A stretch of 40,019 nt of DNA, taken from Moritella sp. JT01 (GTDB lineage: Bacteria; Pseudomonadota; Gammaproteobacteria; Enterobacterales; Moritellaceae). A program made the translations under genes and the position numbers. This document shows, piece by piece, positions 35,069 through 40,019 of this stretch. The first letter of the stretch is position 1. Each line of letters opens with the position of its first letter. The notes beneath the pieces were generated by a model that made no database searches, was not told where the DNA came from, and was given only the letters and a program-made list of their open reading frames with translations. The stretch spans positions 1 through 40,019 of the forward strand of contig NZ_LOCN01000027.1 of the NCBI RefSeq assembly GCF_001574435.1. Reading direction: 5' to 3'.

Positions 35069-35587
35069 TTATTTTTCTGGTATATTTTTGATCTCAGTGT
35101 TAGCAACACTCATTGTCGTCGTTTTGTTAATTAAGTTAATCAATAGCATTGAACGTTCTAATCCATCTTTGCATTGATAAATAGCCTCAATACCTTTAAA
35201 AGCACCGTCCTGAATAATCACTTTTTTGCCTTCGATAAATAAGGTAACTTCAATTTCAGATTTATCTCGGCATTGTTGTTTTGCTTTTAGCTCCGCAACC
35301 AAATTAGCAGGTACTTTGGTATAATGTGTACCGCACTTAACAAAATCAATAACTCCACGGGTAGAACGAATACTATTGAAATTAGCCGCCAGCGTGTCAA
35401 TTTCAACAAATAAATAATTAGGAAAAATGACCACGTCTTTATATACAAGCTTACTACGTACTTTCTTTTCCATTTTCATTGTTGGATAAAAGCTTTCAAC
35501 CCCTTGATTTTCAAGGTTAAGCTTGGCTCTACCTTCTTCCTTTCCTTTGCAGTACAGTAAGTACCACTCTTTTTTACTTTCCATCAT
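35069..35587 (-). CDS. rfaH: Transcription antiterminator RfaH
   Basis: RfaH is a NusG paralogue recruited at ops sites to allow read-through of long, often horizontally acquired operons (LPS, capsule, toxins). The 172-residue protein has the NGN domain (about 1-105, EWYLLYCKGKEEGRAKLNLENQ, FPNYLFVEID, IRSTRGVIDFVKCG). It ends with a C-terminal KOW/hairpin domain (GKKVIIQDGAFKGIEAIYQ, MLLINLIN). These features fit RfaH rather than NusG. Two ATG codons in tandem are possible starts; no strong ribosome site is seen. No ops element (GGCGGTAG) was noticed in the window, so its targets lie elsewhere. Confidence 0.93.
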   Translation of the reverse strand: MMESKKEWYLLYCKGKEEGRAKLNLENQGVESFYPTMKMEKKVRSKLVYKDVVIFPNYLFVEIDTLAANFNSIRSTRGVIDFVKCGTHYTKVPANLVAELKAKQQCRDKSEIEVTLFIEGKKVIIQDGAFKGIEAIYQCKDGLERSMLLINLINKTTTMSVANTEIKNIPEK

Positions 35588-35791
35588 TTAGCTTGATTAT
35601 CCAAATCATTATCACATCTCTAATATTACGTTAAAAAATATTAAATTAAAGTCTAAATTAAAATCCGCATTAAATGCATATATAACAACCATAAACAACC
35701 ATAAATATAACATACACTTAACACCTGAAAAACAAATGTAGAACAAAGGCTCAAATTATGTTGACAGACCTCTTATAATTGGTTTTTACGC

Positions 35792-35820
35792 TTGTTAACA
35801 ACTAGTAAAAGGGATATAAA
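35792..35820 (+). promoter_or_regulatory. Promoter of the peptide transporter gene
   Basis: TTGTTA (35792-35797), 17 bases, TATAAA (35815-35820). The -35 box lies within the palindrome TTGTTAACAA, which could be an operator. Confidence 0.6.
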
Positions 35821-35871
35821 AGAATGAATAAACTGATAACAGAAAGATTATCAGCATAAAATTATAAAAAT

Positions 35872-35895
35872 AAATACAAATACAAATACAAATAC
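35872..35895 (+). repeat. Hexanucleotide tandem repeat (AAATAC)4
   Basis: Four perfect AAATAC units lie in the 5' leader of the peptide transporter gene, ending six bases before the ACAGG ribosome site. Confidence 0.9.
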
Positions 35896-35910
35896 AAAAC
35901 AGGCGATATT

Positions 35911-37359
35911 ATGAATCCTAATAGTTCAGATACATTTATGGGTCACCCAAAAGGTTTATTCCTTTTATTCAGTACAGAAATGATGGAACGCTTTAGTTAT
36001 TATGGCATGCGTGCAATTCTCGTTATTTTTCTTGTTTCAATAACCCAAGACCAACAAGCGGCTGCATTATTAACCGATCCTAATTATCAAACTGGTATTC
36101 CAGGTTTAGGTTGGAGCCAAGCAGATGCGCTTTCTCTTTATGGTACATACACAGGTTTAGTTTACATCACTCCACTCATTGGTGGCTGGTTAGCAGATAA
36201 CTTCCTAGGACAACGTAAAAGTGTCTTAATTGGTGGCATATTAATGGCATTAGGCCAATTCGCATTATTCGTACCAGTAGAAGCGTTATCACTCAGCCCT
36301 ACTGCTGGGCTTTATTTAGGCCTTGCATTCATTATCGCTGGTAATGGTCTGTTTAAGCCAAACATCTCCACTATGGTTGGTGACCTGTATGAAGAAGGCG
36401 ATAATCGTCGTGATGGTGCATTCACTATCTTCTACATGGGCATTAATATTGGTGCTTTCTTGTCTGGTATCCTTGTTGGTGCTGTCGTTGTTTACACCGG
36501 AAATTACAAATATGGCTTCTTAATGTCAGGTATCGCGATGGTACTAAGCGTTGTCTTACAAAAATTATTCGCTAATAAATACTTAGGTAATATTGGTGTT
36601 GAAGCTGCAGCGAAGAAAATGTTAGCCGCAAACAAAGGTAAAAAACAAACCTTAACGGCCATTGAAGTTGATCGTATAAAAGTGATCTTAATCTTAGGTC
36701 TATTTGTTATCATCTTCTGGGCTGGTTTTGAACAAGCCGGTGGTCTAATGAATCTGTATGCAAATGATTATACCGACCGTATGATCGGTAATTTCGAAGT
36801 GCCTGTTGCTTGGTTCCAATCACTAAATCCATTCTTTATTATTACCTTTGCACCTATCGTAAGTATGATCTGGATTAAAATGGGCCCGAAAGAACCGACA
36901 TCACCCGTTAAATTTGCAATGGCATTATTAATGTTAGCGATTGGTTTTGTGTTCATGATCTTTGCAACATTAGAGCAAGGTGGCGACTTAACCGTTAAAA
37001 CAAGCATGTACTGGTTAGTTGGTGCGTACTTCTTCCATACTATGGGTGAATTATGTCTGTCTCCAATCGGTCTATCTATGATCACTAAATTAGCGCCACT
37101 ACGCTTAGCATCACTGATGATGGGCGCATGGTTTGGCTTTAACGCCATTGCAAATAAAGTGGCCGGTATGATTGGCGCGCAAATTGGTGAAGCAGGTCCA
37201 ATGGCAATCTTTGGCGGTATTGCAATAGCAGCTGTGATTTCATCACTGATCCTATTTGCATCAGCACGTAAACTAATTTACTGGATGCACGGTGCAGAAG
37301 GTCAAGTTATTCCGAAAGAAGAAACGTCGAATCAAAAACCAGTTGCAGCAACAGTTTAA
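35911..37359 (+). CDS. Proton-dependent di-/tripeptide transporter (POT/PTR family)
   Basis: The 482-residue protein is a major-facilitator-type importer of di- and tripeptides driven by protons. It has the POT signature EMMERFSYYGMRAIL (about residues 20-34), GGWLADNFLGQRKSV, the FTIFYMGINIGAFLSGI PTR2 motif and about 14 hydrophobic helices. The second ExxEQ-type site WAGFEQAGG is also present. It is closest by eye to the Dtp/YjdL group; I do not assign a letter. It is a single-gene unit with its own promoter, repeat-bearing leader and terminator. Confidence 0.93.
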   Translation: MNPNSSDTFMGHPKGLFLLFSTEMMERFSYYGMRAILVIFLVSITQDQQAAALLTDPNYQTGIPGLGWSQADALSLYGTYTGLVYITPLIGGWLADNFLGQRKSVLIGGILMALGQFALFVPVEALSLSPTAGLYLGLAFIIAGNGLFKPNISTMVGDLYEEGDNRRDGAFTIFYMGINIGAFLSGILVGAVVVYTGNYKYGFLMSGIAMVLSVVLQKLFANKYLGNIGVEAAAKKMLAANKGKKQTLTAIEVDRIKVILILGLFVIIFWAGFEQAGGLMNLYANDYTDRMIGNFEVPVAWFQSLNPFFIITFAPIVSMIWIKMGPKEPTSPVKFAMALLMLAIGFVFMIFATLEQGGDLTVKTSMYWLVGAYFFHTMGELCLSPIGLSMITKLAPLRLASLMMGAWFGFNAIANKVAGMIGAQIGEAGPMAIFGGIAIAAVISSLILFASARKLIYWMHGAEGQVIPKEETSNQKPVAATV

Positions 37360-37387
37360 CACTGAAAATTTGATTTAAATAAATGTG

Positions 37388-37418
37388 AAAACAGCCTCAT
37401 CATGAGGCTGTTTTTTTA
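37388..37418 (+). terminator. Peptide transporter terminator
   Basis: AAACAGCCTCAT/ATGAGGCTGTTTTTTT: a strong GC stem with a run of seven or more T, 30 bases after the stop. Confidence 0.92.
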
Positions 37419-37474
37419 TATCTGCGATTTTCATGATAAACTGGATTAAATCGTTAGCCGTGAGCCAAAACTTT

Positions 37475-38020
37475 ATGAAACAATTTAATGAATTTATTCC
37501 CCTGATCGTCTTTTTCGTTATTTATAAAATGTACGATATTTATTCCGCAACAGCTGCATTAATTATAGTAACTGCATGTACATTACTCTTTAGCTGGTAT
37601 AAATACCGTAAAGTTGAAAAAATGCAATTAATCACGTTTGCAATGGTGACCGTGTTTGGTGGTATTACCTTATTTACGCAAGATTCGAGTTTTATTAAAT
37701 GGAAAGTAACCATTATTTACTGTCTATTTTCAATTGTTTTATTGGTTAGCCAATATGGCTTCAAACAAAATCTACTTAAAAAAATGTTAGGTAAAGAAAT
37801 GGTTTTACCTGAGTTTGTGTGGTCACGTGTGAACGCAGCATGGGCAATATTCTTCCTCTCGCTTGCTGGTTTAAATCATTACATTGCATTTAACATGTCA
37901 GAAGAGTTATGGGTTGATTTTAAAGTCTTTGGCGTACTGGGTATCATGTTAGCCTTTACGATATTAACCGTCATTTATCTCTACCGTTATATGCCTAAAG
38001 AAAACAGCGATAACAAATAA
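37475..38020 (+). CDS. yciB: Inner-membrane septation-type protein YciB/IspZ
   Basis: YciB is a small multi-spanning inner-membrane protein linked to envelope synthesis and intracellular septation; its molecular activity is unknown. The protein has five or six hydrophobic helices and close agreement with E. coli YciB (IYKMYDIYSATAALI, FGGITLFTQDSSFIKWKVTIIY, LGKEMVLPEFVWSRVNAAWA, VNFKVFG-like VDFKVFG). I start at the ATG giving MKQFNEFIPL (181 residues), as in E. coli. An in-frame ATG at 37433 lies inside the terminator's downstream flank without a ribosome site. Confidence 0.92.
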   Translation: MKQFNEFIPLIVFFVIYKMYDIYSATAALIIVTACTLLFSWYKYRKVEKMQLITFAMVTVFGGITLFTQDSSFIKWKVTIIYCLFSIVLLVSQYGFKQNLLKKMLGKEMVLPEFVWSRVNAAWAIFFLSLAGLNHYIAFNMSEELWVDFKVFGVLGIMLAFTILTVIYLYRYMPKENSDNK

Positions 38021-38049
38021 GATTAAGTAAGAAAAAATAGTTATATCTG

Positions 38050-38101
38050 GCACCGTATTTAATTAAAAACTGATTAAATACGTATGAATTAAATACGGTG
38101 C
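38050..38101. repeat. Perfect inverted repeat with competing inner hairpin
   Basis: GCACCGTATTTAATT (38050-38064) and AATTAAATACGGTGC (38087-38101) form a 15-bp perfect inverted repeat with a 22-base loop. The loop holds ATTAAATACG (38073-38082), which can pair instead with CGTATTTAAT (38054-38063), giving a 10-bp stem and a 9-base loop. The two folds exclude one another. No T tract follows. Confidence 0.85.
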
Positions 38102-38290
38102 ACCTTCTAAATATCCCCTTTCAGATCCCTACTACTTTCCTAATACTGACAATTTGAGCACCCGTATAATTTCGTCTATAAGCATGTGATAGCTCGCACA
38201 ACAAGCTACTTAGCCGGTAACAACAATGTAAAATCACACTACAATTTTATTCTGAACATACAATATCATCATGACTATGAAGGAATATCA

Positions 38291-38677
38291 ATGTTGAAAA
38301 AAATTACTCGCTTAGCGCTATATGTCGCAGTTACTGCACCTTTATTTATTTTACCGCAAGCAAATGCAGAACAAGTCAAAACGCTTTCTAATATGAATAA
38401 TGAGCATGCAGTCATCACCCCAACAGAAACTACCGCTTTTGACCTCAGCCATTCGTCGATATCACGCGACGCATTATTAATGCCATTAAATATTAATACC
38501 GCGAATGAGTTAGAGCTTACCGCTTTACCTGGTATAGGAAAATATAAGGCAGTGCAAATAATCCAATGGCGTGAACGTAACGGGCAATTTAGCACAATAA
38601 CAGACTTAGTGAGTGTCAATGGGATAGGAAAGGTAACAATGGCAAAGTTAGCGGGGAAAATTAGTGTAACAGACTGA
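38291..38677 (+). CDS. ComEA-like secreted helix-hairpin-helix DNA-binding protein
   Basis: A 128-residue protein with a Sec signal peptide (about residues 1-24, cut after ANA) and, after a variable linker, a C-terminal helix-hairpin-helix pair (about 63-126). That pair contains NINTANELELTALPGIGKYKAVQIIQW and VNGIGKVTMAKLAGK. This is the architecture of periplasmic ComEA, which pulls transforming DNA across the outer membrane in Vibrio. The frame is open 35 codons further upstream, but GAAGGA seven bases before the ATG at 38291 and the signal peptide decide the start. No other competence gene is close. Confidence 0.88.
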   Translation: MLKKITRLALYVAVTAPLFILPQANAEQVKTLSNMNNEHAVITPTETTAFDLSHSSISRDALLMPLNINTANELELTALPGIGKYKAVQIIQWRERNGQFSTITDLVSVNGIGKVTMAKLAGKISVTD

Positions 38678-38711
38678 TAAACAAGTCTCAGTACGATTTT
38701 TAGCGATAAAA

Positions 38712-38738
38712 AAGCCTGAAGTAAAAGCATTCAGGCTT
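38712..38738 (-). terminator. nadA terminator
   Basis: AAGCCTGAA/TTCAGGCTT with a nine-base loop; on the minus strand TTTTTT follows. It also lies after the comEA-like gene on the plus strand. Confidence 0.85.
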
Positions 38739-38762
38739 AATTAGTTAATGTTTATTAAACGC

Positions 38763-39791
38763 TTAGTTTGATACGCTAAAGTTCAACATACGTTCTAATG
38801 GAATAAGCGCTTTAACACGAATTTCTTCATCAACAAAAATTTCATGCCCTTCATCATTAACCAATGCATCTTCAATCGTTTGCAGGCCATTCATGCCCAT
38901 CCAAGGACACATTGCACAACTACGACAACTCGCGCCATTACCACCAGTTGGAGCAGCAATCATTTCTTTTTCAGGACACGCTTGTTGCATCTTAAAGAAG
39001 ATACCTTTATCCGTAGCAACAATCAGTTTTTGTTGTGGTAGTTCTTTTGCCGCTTTAATCAATTGGCTCGTTGAACCAACCGCATCTGCAAGATCGATTA
39101 CATCGGCAGGTGACTCAGGGTGAACGAGGATCGCTGCGTCTGGATTTTCTTCTTTCAAGCGTTTTAATGCTGATGCTTTAAATTCATCATGGACGATACA
39201 AGCACCCTGCCAGCGAACCATTTTCGCGCCAGTTTGCTTTTCAATCCAAGCACCCAAATGGCGATCTGGCCCCCAAATTAATTTTTGACCATCACTATCA
39301 AGGTGATCAACCACATCCAATGCAATACTTGATGTGACAATCCAGTCAGCGCGCGCTTTAACGGCAGCTGAGGTATTTGCATATACCACAACGGTGTGAT
39401 CAGGATGTGCATCACAAAATGCTGAGAATTCTTTAACAGGACAACCAAGGTCCAATGAACAAGTTGCCTCTAATGCAGGCATGATAATACGTTTGCTTGG
39501 TGCTAAGATCTTCGCCGTTTCACCCATAAAACGAACACCTGCAATGATTAGCGTTTTAGCTGGGTGGTTGTTCCCAAAGCGAGCCATTTCCAAAGAATCA
39601 GCAACACAACCGCCAGTCTCTTCTGCAAGTGCTTGAATTTCAGGATCTGTATAATAGTGTGCAATTAATACTGCATCTTTTTCTTTTAAAAGCTGTTTAA
39701 TACGTGCTTTATAGTCCAGTTTTTCTTGTGCCGATAACGGAACTGGTTTTTTTGGGAATGGATATTCCATTTCTACTACATTGGGAATCAT
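38763..39791 (-). CDS. nadA: Quinolinate synthase
   Basis: NadA condenses iminoaspartate with dihydroxyacetone phosphate to quinolinate in NAD synthesis, using an oxygen-sensitive [4Fe-4S] cluster. The 342-residue protein has [54 protein letters not shown] and the C-terminal [18 protein letters not shown] that carries a cluster ligand. Length is close to the usual. It is a single gene; its partner nadB is not in the window. Confidence 0.97.
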   Translation of the reverse strand: MIPNVVEMEYPFPKKPVPLSAQEKLDYKARIKQLLKEKDAVLIAHYYTDPEIQALAEETGGCVADSLEMARFGNNHPAKTLIIAGVRFMGETAKILAPSKRIIMPALEATCSLDLGCPVKEFSAFCDAHPDHTVVVYANTSAAVKARADWIVTSSIALDVVDHLDSDGQKLIWGPDRHLGAWIEKQTGAKMVRWQGACIVHDEFKASALKRLKEENPDAAILVHPESPADVIDLADAVGSTSQLIKAAKELPQQKLIVATDKGIFFKMQQACPEKEMIAAPTGGNGASCRSCAMCPWMGMNGLQTIEDALVNDEGHEIFVDEEIRVKALIPLERMLNFSVSN

Positions 39792-39887
39792 AGCTAATTA
39801 CTCAGTGCTCAAAAAAATTATCTTCGCGTATTATACATGGCATTGTCATGAAAACGTAATTTAGCGTGACTTTTTTTCGACACATAC

Positions 39888-39918
39888 AAAAAAGCCTCGC
39901 TAATAGCGAGGCTTTTTT
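39888..39918. terminator. Terminator downstream of the initiator tRNA
   Basis: AAAAAAGCCTCGC-TAATA-GCGAGGCTTTTTT: perfect stem with A and T tracts, directly after the 3' end of tRNA-fMet on the minus strand. It separates that gene from nadA. Confidence 0.93.
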
Positions 39919-39924
39919 GTTAAC

Positions 39925-40001
<77 letters not shown>

Positions 40002-40019
40002 ACAATGCTGTGTGTTCTT

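Larger units (their letters stand above)
35588..35910. other. Intergenic region rfaH / peptide transporter
   Basis: A 323-base AT-rich divergent region. It contains a clear promoter for the transporter (35792-35820), a TTGTTAACAA palindrome on its -35 box, a TTGACA at 35761 without a correctly spaced -10, and the (AAATAC)4 tract at 35872-35895. No coding frame is credible. Confidence 0.7.

Noticed and set aside
35761-35779. TTGACA followed by TATAAT as a promoter for the peptide transporter.
   Set aside because: The two boxes are only seven bases apart; the TTGTTA/TATAAA pair with a 17-base spacer is better.
38275-38730. A 151-codon open frame on the minus strand opposite the comEA-like gene.
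   Set aside because: It covers exactly the ComEA-like frame, which has a signal peptide, helix-hairpin-helix motifs and a good ribosome site.

Overview
The window looks like a chromosomal backbone segment of an AT-rich marine gammaproteobacterium. Gene order and protein sequences point to the Vibrionales/Alteromonadales side, and a Moritella- or Psychromonas-like organism is my best guess (inference, no database search). Almost every gene belongs to a conserved core neighbourhood. I see no prophage, insertion sequence, integron, CRISPR array or other island.

Layout: (1) 1-524, a five-gene tRNA operon on the minus strand (Pro-Arg-His-Leu-Pro in transcription order) with a strong sigma-70-like promoter. 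(2) 756-6042, a Nudix hydrolase, folD, a membrane-anchored FKBP isomerase, cysS, ppiB and lpxH. (3) 6138-18531, a long minus-strand block, fabB / pdxB-asd / fimV / truA / accD-folC-dedD / cvpA-purF. This is the classical fabB-pdxB-usg-truA-accD-folC-dedD-cvpA-purF order, with fimV added and dedA missing; several intrinsic terminators cut it into separate units. (4) 18987-21715, a plus-strand pair made of a secreted PhnD-like binding protein and a hybrid sensor histidine kinase. (5) 21736-24512, hinT / lipoprotein / thiK / nagZ, a cell-wall recycling cluster in which the position of lpoB is held by a poorly conserved lipoprotein. (6) 24743-29023, a double-domain 6-pyruvoyl/carboxy-tetrahydropterin synthase-like protein, a DUF2750 protein, and a btuC-btuD-PLP-enzyme operon. 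(7) 29126-32616, the seqA / ybfF-DUF2788-ybfE-fldA-fur region. (8) 32743-39791, glnS, a lone type IV pilin-like gene, rfaH, a POT peptide transporter, yciB, comEA-like and nadA. The window closes with an initiator tRNA-Met.

The genes are mostly housekeeping: one-carbon metabolism (folD, folC), aminoacylation (cysS, glnS), fatty-acid synthesis (accD, fabB), purine synthesis (purF), lipid A (lpxH), vitamin B6 and NAD synthesis (pdxB, nadA), B12 uptake (btuCD), iron control (fur, fldA) and replication control (seqA). The less ordinary items are: the binding-protein/sensor-kinase pair with no transporter or output regulator beside it; the pterin synthase-like tandem protein, whose two halves seem to keep complementary parts of the active site; the lipoprotein at the lpoB position; a perfect 11-bp hairpin inside the start of folC; two mutually exclusive hairpins between yciB and comEA; and a 6-bp tandem repeat in the leader of the peptide transporter. 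I did not find clear evidence for a wholly new multi-gene system.
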